Below, piece by piece: positions 9,801 through 17,714 of a stretch of 64,000 nt of DNA. The stretch's first letter is position 1. The number at the start of each line of letters is the position of its first letter. The translations under genes were made by a program, and so were the position numbers. This stretch comes from GCA-2794515 sp034436155 (GTDB lineage Bacteria; Chloroflexota; Anaerolineae; Aggregatilineales; Phototrophicaceae). The notes beneath the pieces are model-generated. The model made no database searches. It worked only from the letters and a program-made list of their open reading frames with translations, and was not told where the DNA came from. The stretch covers positions 30,177 to 94,176 of the forward strand of contig DAOTVP010000047.1 in the NCBI GenBank assembly GCA_034436155.1. The letters are read 5' to 3'.

Positions 9801-10665
9801 TAAACTCAAAATTGTGTTAGAAGGGCGCACGCGCTTTGAAGATACCCTCCAAAGCACACCGCCCGCAGGCACATTGCGAATCGTCACGGGCAATAACGAT
9901 TATATGCGGTTCGATGACTTTTTGGTCACGCAAACCGCCGCCACCGCCAACGCCGAAGCGCAATTCGCCTTTAGGTTACAAACGGCGGTGCTGGCGCGGA
10001 ATTTCCGCCAATTTCGCAGTGACATCGAAGAAGATTTTTCGACCGAATTAAATGCCCGTTACTGGTGGGTTGGCAACCAAAACGCGGCAGGAGATTATGT
10101 CCAAGACCCCGCTTCGCCCACCAATCAGACCTTTTTACGCATCAACGACACACAAGGCGATAGCCAGACGTTTCGGCTCATACGCGATGATTATGGTGTG
10201 CAGATGTTCGGCGCAGGCACAGATCGCCGTACTTATAGCGATTCAACCGATTTATACGTCACCGTTTTGGTGCGTATCCCCAACAACCAACCGGGCTTGG
10301 TGTCGTTGGGTGCGCGTGTGAATACCACCGTGACCGGGCAAAGTTTAGAGGGTTACTTTTTGGATATGCGGAAAAATGAGGACGGCACGGTGGATTTTAT
10401 CGCCCGATATACCACCGCCACCGAAGAGGTGATTTATCATGAAGGGGCAATTCCGGGCGCGGAAGATGCCCAACTGCCGATTTGGGTGCCCCTCAAAATC
10501 ATCGTGCATGATGATAAAATCGCGTTTTTCGTCAACGATTATTTCATCGCCGCCCAAGATAACATCACCAAATTGGGCGGGACGGTCTCACTCAGTGTTG
10601 GGAACGACACAACGGGCGATTTCGATACGCTGTGGGTGCGCGATACATCACCACATGGGGAATAG
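6868..10665 (+). CDS. Membrane-anchored Ser/Thr kinase with SH3-type and three LamG-like modules
   Basis: A 1265-aa receptor-like kinase. Residues 9-275 form a complete Hanks kinase: GRGGMATVY, VAIK (K39), HRD (H130-D132), DFG (D150) and MAPE. A single membrane segment is at about 351-372. Beyond it, Thr-Pro-rich linkers (about 415-465 and 535-665) flank a bacterial SH3-like domain (about 467-530, VRLGPGTNYPIIETL). Three beta-sandwich segments resembling LamG/concanavalin or DUF1080 modules follow, at about 668-850, 855-1030 and 1053-1265. By topology the sandwiches face outward, suggesting carbohydrate or wall sensing; ligand and substrates are unknown. Monocistronic, with its own promoter and a terminator hairpin. 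Confidence 0.93.
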   Translation: MNNNQRIGQYEIVEEIGRGGMATVYRAKQLNADRFVAIKVIHSNIAADKSALERFVREARLVARLEHPYIIPVYDYDGAHNPPYIVMRFLESGTLKDVLDRGAIPLSEIAYMMRQIASALDYAHRQGVIHRDIKPSNIMIDAEGNAYLTDFGIARFSESGSDMTGLTHTGLTVGTPGYMAPEQGLGQKLDERADIYALGVMLFQMATGSMPYSAETPMALVLKHIQAPIPSARAIKPDLPPEFDIIIRKAMAKEPTERYQTAHELSDAITQIAGMSSLTEQPTMLKTVALNIIDDLRRIRQEKGSQTNITPVMFGGSPYPTPPSGGYLQAPGGTPYPSSPMSATRPSRAPLLIGGVVVLFLIIGAVVALIASGGGDDDDTPPATSIGGVVMITSDTPTVTPDVDDNGITPDDATNAPNGDVVVVNSSPTATSTNTLTPTETPTQTPSNTPTSTPTDTPTPATPIVQMRTDLTVRLGPGTNYPIIETLPSGITLDIIGRSEDGRWYQVLLPDGSDGWILSSRSFVSLAGNVDDIAVVEAPSNTPTYTPTHTPTSTPSNTPTFTPSPTETPSPTNTPSNTPTPTNTDVPTFTPTATDTPSNTPSPTSTNTPTPTETPTITPSPTSALDVTLTQIARDFFATQTEFYTTRVAVVVSPTPTATPTPAPQGALPFIADFESTNPIAEWDYDPQTWQVVNEDGQKLLLGRGRLSAPMVVVGNGRPEWLREDDFVISTDFKLENGSGGARIVFRYDEDGGYQAVELFPGLVILRRNNLTNPDVTNRDTEVIIQQVGSAPISNDTWHNVTIWVDGRLIYVYLDGRLLMRATDNNPELTAGQILLQVNASNRSVRFDNFTVQKAEAFSNHFEGATLPSTWQTNNSLKTLITTESGNNFVQVENNVEVKPVMSPIQDFTLRSRVWSSQGGYRLYLRESSAGALLFQLDAGNLNISHLDSNGSVVWTRRVDNFYTRNVWQAVEITLIGDKLKIVLEGRTRFEDTLQSTPPAGTLRIVTGNNDYMRFDDFLVTQTAATANAEAQFAFRLQTAVLARNFRQFRSDIEEDFSTELNARYWWVGNQNAAGDYVQDPASPTNQTFLRINDTQGDSQTFRLIRDDYGVQMFGAGTDRRTYSDSTDLYVTVLVRIPNNQPGLVSLGARVNTTVTGQSLEGYFLDMRKNEDGTVDFIARYTTATEEVIYHEGAIPGAEDAQLPIWVPLKIIVHDDKIAFFVNDYFIAAQDNITKLGGTVSLSVGNDTTGDFDTLWVRDTSPHGE

Positions 10666-10684
10666 GGATAGATAACTCTATCCC
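10665..10684. terminator. Hairpin between convergent kinase and aminotransferase genes
   Basis: The arms GGGATAG (10665-10671) and CTATCCC (10678-10684) enclose a six-base loop in the 30-base gap between two convergent stop codons. There is no clear T-run, so termination is an inference from position. Confidence 0.5.
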
Positions 10685-10695
10685 ATCTCACAGTT

Positions 10696-11886
10696 TTATC
10701 TATCCATAATCGCCGAGCGCATCCGCTCTAATGCCTCTTCGAGCAAATCTCGGCGCGTCCCCAAATTAATCCGCACGAAACCCTCGCCTTCTGCGCCGAA
10801 GGTGATACCCCGATTCAGCGCGACTTTGGCTTCATCCAAGAAAAATCCCTCGAACATACTCATGAATCCGTTTTGGGTCGGTGGACGCGAGACCGCCCGC
10901 GTATCCCACCACGTTAAATATGTCCCTTCGGGGTGGGTGATAGGCATATTCGGCAAATACGACTGGACGAATTGCGTGGTCAAATCGCGGTTGGCTTGCA
11001 TATAGGCTAAAACCTCGCGCAACCATTCCTCGCCGTGTTGATACGCCGCGTGCATCGCCGTTAATCCTAAGATATTGATGTGCAACCCTGCATTCCAGAC
11101 CGTTTCAGCATAGCGCGTCCGTAACGCTTCGTTTTGGATAATCGCAAATGATGCGCCTAATCCCGCAATATTAAAGGTTTTGCTAGGAGCCATCAGCGTA
11201 ATTGTATTCTTAGCGATTTCGGGACTGAGCGATGCCGTTGGGATGTGGCGGTGATTATCGAACAACAAATCGCAATGGATTTCATCAGAAATAATCAGCA
11301 TGTCGTTTTCGATTGCCGTCTCCGCCATCGCACGGACTTCGGCTTCTGTCCAAACGCGCCCCACGGGGTTATGCGGATTGCAGAATAAAAATGTCTTGGT
11401 TTTGCCTTTGGTAATCGCCGCTTTGAACACATCCAGATCAATTTGATAGCGCAGTACGCCGTCTTGTTGCGTATAGATTAACGGCGCGGATTTGGTGAAT
11501 AACCCGTTATTGGGCGGGGCGGATAAAAACGGCGGATACACGGGTGTTTGGATGAGGACTTCTTCACCCATGCGCCCAAAGGCGCGAATCGCCATATTGA
11601 AGCCTGTCACCACGCCCGGAACCCATACAATATCATCGGGCGAGATATGCCAGTTGTATAAATCCGCCATGCGTTGGGCGAGTAATTCCCGCAGGGGTTT
11701 ATTTTCAAACGCATATCCAAAAACACCGTGTTCAATGCGCGTTTTGAGGGCTTCAATGACGGGTGATGGGGATACAAAATCCATATCGGCGACCCACAGA
11801 GGGATTATAGACGGGTCATCGAAAATATTATACTTGACGCTATCGGTATGATAACGGTCTATCGGTTGGTCAAAGTTGTACGGCAT
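10696..11886 (-). CDS. MalY/PatB family PLP-dependent aminotransferase (cystathionine beta-lyase-like)
   Basis: A fold type I PLP enzyme of the MalY/PatB family, which typically cleaves the C-S bond of cystathionine to give homocysteine, pyruvate and ammonia. The N-terminus (DSVKYNIFDDPSIIPLWVADMDF) is a family hallmark. Other landmarks are CNPHNPVGRVW, SDEIHCDLLF and the Schiff-base lysine in APSKTFNIAG near residue 236. The C-terminus (FVRINLGT) carries the arginine that binds the substrate carboxylate. 396 aa is normal length. It stands alone. Assignment to lyase rather than another aminotransferase is from family resemblance. Confidence 0.88.
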   Translation of the reverse strand: MPYNFDQPIDRYHTDSVKYNIFDDPSIIPLWVADMDFVSPSPVIEALKTRIEHGVFGYAFENKPLRELLAQRMADLYNWHISPDDIVWVPGVVTGFNMAIRAFGRMGEEVLIQTPVYPPFLSAPPNNGLFTKSAPLIYTQQDGVLRYQIDLDVFKAAITKGKTKTFLFCNPHNPVGRVWTEAEVRAMAETAIENDMLIISDEIHCDLLFDNHRHIPTASLSPEIAKNTITLMAPSKTFNIAGLGASFAIIQNEALRTRYAETVWNAGLHINILGLTAMHAAYQHGEEWLREVLAYMQANRDLTTQFVQSYLPNMPITHPEGTYLTWWDTRAVSRPPTQNGFMSMFEGFFLDEAKVALNRGITFGAEGEGFVRINLGTRRDLLEEALERMRSAIMDR

Positions 11887-11934
11887 AAAAACAATCCTTT
11901 TGGGGATAAATCATGAATCAATCAACATCTGTTG

Positions 11935-11970
11935 TGGCGGACATACGAGGCTGAAGCCTCTAGTCCGCCA
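11935..11970. repeat. Nested palindromic repeat
   Basis: Outer arms TGGCGGAC (11935-11942) and GTCCGCCA (11963-11970) enclose inner arms GAGGCT and AGCCTC. The unpaired bases are ATAC on one side and TA on the other, the same TA/GTAT asymmetric internal loop seen in the copies at 21779, 30992, 31063, 46686 and 50309. Confidence 0.75.
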
Positions 11971-12000
11971 TTACATGCCTAAAAACGAGGTATTACGTAA

Positions 12001-12033
12001 TGGACGACTCGCACGCAGTGCGTATGTCGTCCA
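12001..12033. repeat. Nested palindromic repeat
   Basis: Outer arms TGGACGAC (12001-12008) and GTCGTCCA (12026-12033) enclose CGCAC GCA GTGCG. If the inner stem is read as GCAC/GTGC, the unpaired bases are TC and GTAT, matching the layout of the other copies although the stem sequences differ. Confidence 0.7.
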
Positions 12034-12068
12034 CCGCTATATCCCATTATCGAATGATTAAATCGTGC

Positions 12069-14774
12069 CTAATACGCTTGCAAGAATACGATTTGCCCGT
12101 TCAGATTGGCGTACCACGCGGGCAACCAACCGATGCCGAACAATTCCAGTTGAATATCTTTCTTGAATGGTGTGACCACATACTCGCGGGTTTGGTTAAT
12201 CACATTCACCCAATAATCGTTGGTCTTTTGTACCTGCGCCTCAAATTCCTGTTCAATCATGTCCAATTCGCGTTCTAAATCGGACATGATTTCTTTGCGC
12301 TCGCGGATATTATCTTTGGTGTTGCGTTGATAGCGCGATGTACGGCTCATGCGTGAGAGGGTGTAATTGGTGCGCCCTTTCATCAAACTGGTGATCGCTT
12401 CGCCCGTGGTGAAGAGTTGCTCGCGTTGTAGCCCCTTGAGTTGCGTTTGTTCAGACCGAATATCGCGCTCAGTTTTGCGGAGTTTGGCTTCTGCCTTATC
12501 CATCATATCGCCATATTTTTGCGCCAATTTATCAATGGCGAGGTCGCGTTGTTCGCGTGCGGCGATTTGTACCTGTGCTTGGAATTCGCTGTAATCGCTA
12601 TCGGGATTGCCATAAATGCCTAAAACATCATTATGTGGCAGAATGAGATGCGCGGTGTTATAGAGCATATCCACCACCTCTTTTTTGAGCGCCGACAGGC
12701 GGGCGTTATCTGCCAATCCGGGTGATAATGACCCAAATAACGCTGGACTTTGGGGATTTTGCTCGATCATACGGGCTTCAATGGGGTCTATCATAAAATC
12801 TTCCCAGTGGATGATGCCCATCCGTTGTAAATCGGTGACAAAATAGGTGAACATCCGCGCTGTGTAGATGTTGGCTTTGCGGTCTGAGTAGCGAATCATG
12901 GCTTGTGCCAAGAGACCGGGTTTGTAGACCAATTGCGCTTGTGCGCCACCACCCGCGTTATAAATGCCCGTGCGTTGCGACCATTGTTGCATCGAGGCTT
13001 GGAAGGGAATCCGCACGGGTAAAAAGTATTGTGCCACACTGCTTGATAGGGGCGGTGGATTATGTGAATAGCCCGCAATATGGCTTGGTTGTGCCTGCAC
13101 AGGCGTGGTATTTTGCACAGGCGGTTGTGAGGGCATGGTATTTGGCATGGGCATCGTTGCCGATTGCGCCGTGAAATTCATCGGTGGCGGGGGTGGCATT
13201 GGTGTGGCGCGGGTATTGGGCAACGGTGGCGGGACGGGCGCACTCATGCTGGTGGGCAAGGTCGGCGGGGGTGGCGGGGGTTGTAAGCCTGCCTGTTGTT
13301 GCCATGTGGGTTTGGGCGCGTTCATCGCTTGTTGTTGCATCGTCACCATCAATTCTTCGCGCTGACGGCTCATCAACAATTGGATTTGTTGCCGTGTGAG
13401 CGGACCGCGCAAATAGCTCATCGCCCAACGGGTATGCACCAATGCTGGACCCGCCTCATTATGCACGTTTCGCATCAAAAACACACGCGGGGCAATATCG
13501 GCGATCATCGCTTCAATATCTTGTAGGCTGAGGCTATCATTGACATTCGCCATCGCCTGAAGCCCATCCATCACCCGTTTGCGGTCGTTATCTGATTGCA
13601 AACGCCCGATAAACCACGTCCCCGCGTTGGTCAGACCTTTATAATCCAGATCGCCCGGATTTTGCGTAGCGAGGATGAGTCCTAATCCAAACGCCCGCGC
13701 TTGTTTGAGCAGGCGCATGAGCGGGTCTTTGGTGGGCGGATTTTTGGGATACGGCGGGAAGTAGCCGAACATTTCATCGATATACAAAATGGCACGCAGG
13801 CTGGTCGTGCCTTGTTGTGTCCGCATCCAGCCTAGCATATTTTCTAAAATGAGCGTGACGATGAATTGGCGTTCTGGCTCGGATAAATGCGCGATATAAA
13901 AAATTGATGTGCGCGGTCTGCCATTGGGTTGATAGAGCAATTGGTGAATATCTAACGATTGCCCGTTAATCCACGATTGAAACGATGGTGCGGCGATGAT
14001 GTTGTTCATCTCCAGCGCCAATTTGGTGCGGGCTTTTTCTGGAAAATATTTTTCCAACGGGAAAACGCCTAATGTATCGAAGGGTGGTTTTTGGATTTGC
14101 AGGATGATTTCTTCCAGTGTGAGGTCTTTGCCTTGTTTCCATGCGTTCTCGAAAATGTTCGAGATGAGGACGTGTTCACGGTCTTTGACTGGTTCGGCAT
14201 TGATGCCCGCCAGTGCTAAAATCGCCGATGTTAACCCTTTGATTTGCTCGCGGTGCGCCTCTTCGTTCACCGACCAGCCCTCACGCGGGGCGCGAAGCGA
14301 GGCGAGGATGCTAATCGGCAAGCCTGCATCTGACCCTGGCGTATAAATGCTATATTTGCTGGCGAGTTGTAACCAGCGTACACGGTCTGGTACGATACCC
14401 CAATTTTCTAACCCCGATTTCCATTTTTGCGCCACATCTGCCGCATATTGCGGAATATCCATATTGGCGCGACGGGCATCATCCACATTGACCCACGGCT
14501 CAAAATCTTGTGGGCGCATATCGGGGAAGGTGAGCAACAAATTGGTGATGTCGCCTTTGGGGTCGATGACGATGGCGGGGATGTTATCTAAAATTGCCTC
14601 TTCGAGCAAAGTGATGCACAAGCCCGTTTTACCACTCCCCGTCATACCGACCACAACCGCGTGCGTGGTCAGGTCACGGGCATCATAATAGACCACATCA
14701 TCCGTCAGGCGGTTGGTTTGCGGATCATATTGTCGTCCCAAGTAAAAATTTGCTTTTGCTTCTATAAATGCCAT
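12069..14774 (-). CDS. HerA/VirD4-like ATP-binding protein with Pro-rich linker and coiled coil
   Basis: A large P-loop ATPase of the HerA/FtsK (DUF87-like) group. Walker A is GMTGSGKT at about residues 43-50. Walker B is ILYIDEMFGY near residue 332. The motor domain continues through LATQNPGDLDYKGL and IGRLQSDNDRKR. A Pro/Met-rich linker (about 505-600) joins it to a C-terminal half with a long charged coiled coil (about 740-860). The motor family pumps or remodels DNA as hexamers; no DNA-binding domain is obvious here. Start 14774 is preferred to an in-frame ATG at 14816 because GGGAG lies just upstream. It is last in a minus-strand run with the restriction enzyme and PLD genes. Confidence 0.85.
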   Translation of the reverse strand: MAFIEAKANFYLGRQYDPQTNRLTDDVVYYDARDLTTHAVVVGMTGSGKTGLCITLLEEAILDNIPAIVIDPKGDITNLLLTFPDMRPQDFEPWVNVDDARRANMDIPQYAADVAQKWKSGLENWGIVPDRVRWLQLASKYSIYTPGSDAGLPISILASLRAPREGWSVNEEAHREQIKGLTSAILALAGINAEPVKDREHVLISNIFENAWKQGKDLTLEEIILQIQKPPFDTLGVFPLEKYFPEKARTKLALEMNNIIAAPSFQSWINGQSLDIHQLLYQPNGRPRTSIFYIAHLSEPERQFIVTLILENMLGWMRTQQGTTSLRAILYIDEMFGYFPPYPKNPPTKDPLMRLLKQARAFGLGLILATQNPGDLDYKGLTNAGTWFIGRLQSDNDRKRVMDGLQAMANVNDSLSLQDIEAMIADIAPRVFLMRNVHNEAGPALVHTRWAMSYLRGPLTRQQIQLLMSRQREELMVTMQQQAMNAPKPTWQQQAGLQPPPPPPTLPTSMSAPVPPPLPNTRATPMPPPPPMNFTAQSATMPMPNTMPSQPPVQNTTPVQAQPSHIAGYSHNPPPLSSSVAQYFLPVRIPFQASMQQWSQRTGIYNAGGGAQAQLVYKPGLLAQAMIRYSDRKANIYTARMFTYFVTDLQRMGIIHWEDFMIDPIEARMIEQNPQSPALFGSLSPGLADNARLSALKKEVVDMLYNTAHLILPHNDVLGIYGNPDSDYSEFQAQVQIAAREQRDLAIDKLAQKYGDMMDKAEAKLRKTERDIRSEQTQLKGLQREQLFTTGEAITSLMKGRTNYTLSRMSRTSRYQRNTKDNIRERKEIMSDLERELDMIEQEFEAQVQKTNDYWVNVINQTREYVVTPFKKDIQLELFGIGWLPAWYANLNGQIVFLQAY

Positions 14775-14825
14775 TTGTTTATGCTCCCATAAAATGGTTA
14801 GTCGGACGAAACACAAAACGGATCG

Positions 14826-15572
14826 CTAATTGGGCATATCGAGGTTTTGACTATTTAATTGTAGCAATTTTTCCCAATCAATAGTGCCATGTGGTAAACA
14901 AAATTGTTTGATAAATTGAAAAATTAAACGATTGATGAGATATTCTTTGTGATTTCCCAAAACATAGGCATGTTTTTTTGCACCTTGCCCTATGGATTTC
15001 ATCATTCTGATATAAAAATCAACATCACCGCTTAAAAAGTGCCAAAAAGACTGACCATATAATTTGAGTACACCATTTTTAGTTAAAATGGTCTTAGAAT
15101 TGCCATAACAAGTTCCGATAATTGGTTGAATAGCTAAATTCTGATTTTGAGCCAACAGGGTTTCTTTCGCATGTTCAAAATCTGCTTTTAGTGATGCCTT
15201 TGAAAAAGACAGTTGTTGATTATTGAGTCTGATTTTTGCAAAGTAGTGCGTTTCTTGTTTTTGAAATTCTAAATCAATGCCTGTTAGAGATGATTGATAG
15301 CCATGATACATTTTGGATGTTACAAAAATGGCAACTTGTTTGAGCAACGCCTCAAATAGAAAATCTTCTTGAGGTCTCAATGTTAATTCAAGTAATTTCA
15401 CAACGAAATCTTGTCCAGAACTCATATTTTCATTATGAAACCAATGAAATGTGAAATTTTGTAGTATATCTTCAAATTGGACGGATTGAATCAATGTCAA
15501 TTTGCTCTCATAAAACTCTGCCATTTTTCTAACTATAAAATGATGCACATCTGCATATTGTAGACTATTCAT
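14826..15572 (-). CDS. PmeII-type type II restriction endonuclease (orphan)
   Basis: A 248-aa protein resembling the PmeII family of type II restriction endonucleases. The main support is the C-terminal third: GTCYGNSKT, the LYGQSFWHFLSGD segment, and HGTIDWEKLLQLNS at the very end. These match my memory of the family, whose members cut DNA at a specific site. Base composition is clearly AT-richer than its neighbours and codon use differs, suggesting transfer. ATG 15572 is preferred over an in-frame start at 15602 because of an upstream GGA and the family N-terminus. No methyltransferase is adjacent: flanking genes encode a HerA-like ATPase and a PLD-like protein. A search against PF/REBASE families would settle it. 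Confidence 0.68.
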   Translation of the reverse strand: MNSLQYADVHHFIVRKMAEFYESKLTLIQSVQFEDILQNFTFHWFHNENMSSGQDFVVKLLELTLRPQEDFLFEALLKQVAIFVTSKMYHGYQSSLTGIDLEFQKQETHYFAKIRLNNQQLSFSKASLKADFEHAKETLLAQNQNLAIQPIIGTCYGNSKTILTKNGVLKLYGQSFWHFLSGDVDFYIRMMKSIGQGAKKHAYVLGNHKEYLINRLIFQFIKQFCLPHGTIDWEKLLQLNSQNLDMPN

Positions 15573-15590
15573 AATTAGTTTCCATAACAC

Positions 15591-15615
15591 AGAGGCGCAC
15601 ACACGGCACGCCTCT
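15591..15615. terminator. Hairpin between PLD-like and restriction endonuclease genes
   Basis: AGAGGCG (15591-15597) and CGCCTCT (15609-15615) form a 7-bp perfect stem with an 11-base loop in the short gap between two same-strand genes. It could attenuate read-through into the restriction gene. Confidence 0.45.
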
Positions 15616-15650
15616 ATTCACAAAGACTATTCTATTATAGCACGATTTTT

Positions 15651-16895
15651 CTATCCACAACGCATATCGGCGGGATTTGGTTGGCGGGCTTGGCTCATCA
15701 GACGGTCAAATTCTTGGAGATACAACCGCGCAATCTCAGGACTTTGGATAATCACCAAATTTTCATCGTTGCTACGGGTGGCATTATTCGAGATGTTGAA
15801 CGATCCTGTGATGACCGTTGTCTCGTCTACGATGAACACCTTATGATGCAAGGTGTAGGGGTTGCCGTCTTGCAACACATTTAAGCCGACACAGAACATA
15901 CGGGGTAATTCGCTCGAATCGGTTTGGCTACCGCGGGTCTCGAAGATGCCCGATACCTGTACCCCTGCATTGGCACGGGCGATGATGGTATTTCCAACCG
16001 AATCTTCGGTGAACGAGAAGGTCATAAAACGGATACTGCGTTGTGCTTTTTGCAATTCGTTAATCAGACCCGCCAACACATCATCGCCTGGTCCGAAATA
16101 AATACTCACTGCCACACCATCCAACGAAAAACTCAGTTCATGCGGTGTTTTGCGTGGTCCGAATGTGCCACCGAACATGATGTCGAATTCGGTCTGATAC
16201 GCCTCGACTGCGCGGGTACTCCGCATGAAAATCATGTTGTTATTATTGCGATACACATCATTCATGGTGAAATTCATCGAGCCTGTGATGACGAGGGTGC
16301 TATCGATAATCATGAATTTGTTGTGCATGAAGGCGCTACGGTTATCATACGTCATGGGGATGCCCGCATCAATCAGCTTTTGGATGGTCGAGTCACTATC
16401 ATCTACCGTGTGTTCGTTATCCACCACCATCCGCACCACGACACCCCGATTTTTCGCCGCGAGGACGGCATCGGTCAGGCGCGGGATATTCCATTCAAAG
16501 GCGGCAATGTCGAGTGTGCGCGTGGCGCTATTCACGGCATCAATCACCGCTTGGTCTACCCCGCCGACATACGTAGAACGGTCAGAACTGCCCGTTGGGG
16601 CGGTGAAATACACCTGCCAAAAATCTTTGCGTGCGCCAAATCCTTGTGCAAAATTGATGGTTTGCACCTGCCCGCCAGAACCGGTTGTTTGTGGAATGGC
16701 GGTAGGATTGCTTTGTGGGATTTGGGTCGGGCGGGTAGATGGGCGCTCGGTGAGGACGACATCCATCCCCGTCCCGCTATCATCTGTGCTAAAGTTGATG
16801 CCAAAAAAGGCGGCGATGAGGACGATAATCGCCCCAATTACGCCGATAACCGCGTTCATCAGTGGATTTTCTTGTTTCGACTTTTTACTAGCCAT
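15651..16895 (-). CDS. Phospholipase D-like protein with N-terminal membrane anchor
   Basis: A PLD-superfamily enzyme with two HKD half-sites: HNKFMIID near residue 190 and HHKVFIVD near residue 350, each followed by a TGSMNF/TGSFNI segment with the usual asparagine. Members hydrolyse phosphodiesters in lipids or nucleic acids through a covalent phosphohistidine. A hydrophobic segment (about residues 16-38) followed by a Ser/Thr/Pro-rich stretch suggests membrane anchoring with the enzyme outside. Two close ATGs exist (16904, 16895); AGGAG is too near the first, so I take 16895. It lies between the acidic protein and the restriction enzyme on the same strand. Nuclease versus lipase cannot be decided. 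Confidence 0.88.
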   Translation of the reverse strand: MASKKSKQENPLMNAVIGVIGAIIVLIAAFFGINFSTDDSGTGMDVVLTERPSTRPTQIPQSNPTAIPQTTGSGGQVQTINFAQGFGARKDFWQVYFTAPTGSSDRSTYVGGVDQAVIDAVNSATRTLDIAAFEWNIPRLTDAVLAAKNRGVVVRMVVDNEHTVDDSDSTIQKLIDAGIPMTYDNRSAFMHNKFMIIDSTLVITGSMNFTMNDVYRNNNNMIFMRSTRAVEAYQTEFDIMFGGTFGPRKTPHELSFSLDGVAVSIYFGPGDDVLAGLINELQKAQRSIRFMTFSFTEDSVGNTIIARANAGVQVSGIFETRGSQTDSSELPRMFCVGLNVLQDGNPYTLHHKVFIVDETTVITGSFNISNNATRSNDENLVIIQSPEIARLYLQEFDRLMSQARQPNPADMRCG

Positions 16896-16928
16896 GCGTT
16901 TCATATCTCCTAAAATACAATTATCCCA

Positions 16929-17552
16929 TTAAAAATTACTATCATCATCGGGCGTGGTGCTATCATCCTCGGATGATGCCTGTTGTTCGAGTTGTTCTTT
17001 TGCGTCTGCGATTGCGCCCGTAATTTTATTGACGAAATCCATCAATGCCCCTTTGGGCAAAATTTCGGTGATGTCATCTACTGGTGATTCAATAGGCGCT
17101 TCTTCTGTGTGTTCTGGTGCGGGTGACGGGGAAGGTGATATATGACCCGTTGTAACCTGATTGACCGATTGGGCAAATTGCGCCAAGAAATGCGCTACCG
17201 AGTCGGTATTGGAGAGCAATTTTTGTTCTTCGATAATGCTATCTACAGTTTTGTTAATCGTTAAGCCGATAGCTTGTGCAAATTCCGAAATTTTACCCAG
17301 CGATTCTTGTTGTTCGTCTTGTGCCATCTCTTGATGTTCCGCCACATACCGACTCAGGTTACGGATGAGTTTGCGAAGTGCCGTGAATTGATGATCAAAC
17401 TCATCTTCGTCTTTTGCCTGTTGTGCCAAGAATTGCACCTGGGCTTCGCCCCACTTGAGCAACGCATCTGCGGGTTGGTCGGTGAGCGCATCGGTGAGCG
17501 ATTCATCTTCATAAAATTGTGATAGGGCGCTATCGAGGTCTATGTCTGACAT
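16929..17552 (-). CDS. Acidic hypothetical protein
   Basis: A 207-aa protein I do not recognise. It is rich in Glu, Asp and Gln, mostly helical in appearance (about residues 1-130), with a Pro/Glu linker (about 138-165) and an acidic Asp/Ser/Thr tail. There is no signal peptide or membrane segment, so it is probably cytosolic. It is first in the minus-strand run that continues with the PLD-like gene 34 bases downstream, and it diverges from sdhC. Confidence 0.7.
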   Translation of the reverse strand: MSDIDLDSALSQFYEDESLTDALTDQPADALLKWGEAQVQFLAQQAKDEDEFDHQFTALRKLIRNLSRYVAEHQEMAQDEQQESLGKISEFAQAIGLTINKTVDSIIEEQKLLSNTDSVAHFLAQFAQSVNQVTTGHISPSPSPAPEHTEEAPIESPVDDITEILPKGALMDFVNKITGAIADAKEQLEQQASSEDDSTTPDDDSNF

Positions 17553-17609
17553 TCATCACATCCTTTTTGACCAATCATAACGAAAAAATCCGTATTAGAC
17601 CATGTTTCA

Positions 17610-17637
17610 TTGCAGTCTCTTCTGGCTATGTTATAAT
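17610..17637 (+). promoter_or_regulatory. Promoter of the sdhCAB operon
   Basis: TTGCAG (17610-17615), a 16-base spacer and TATAAT (17632-17637) with an upstream TGT, an extended -10. It lies about 75 bases upstream of the sdhC start. Confidence 0.7.
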
Positions 17638-17714
17638 TCAGGAAGAGCAATTACGCTATTGGAATTAAGAAAAAATTCAAAAATTTTCTTGTCTATGTAG
17701 AAAGGTCGTTAGCC

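Noticed and set aside
11935..12033. CRISPR-like array from closely spaced repeats
   Set aside because: The two units have different sequences and are palindromes, with no regular spacers or cas genes in the window.
15924..16932. Plus-strand frames of 235-329 codons opposite the PLD-like gene
   Set aside because: The opposite strand encodes both HKD motifs and a membrane anchor; the plus-strand translations show no domain and are shadows.
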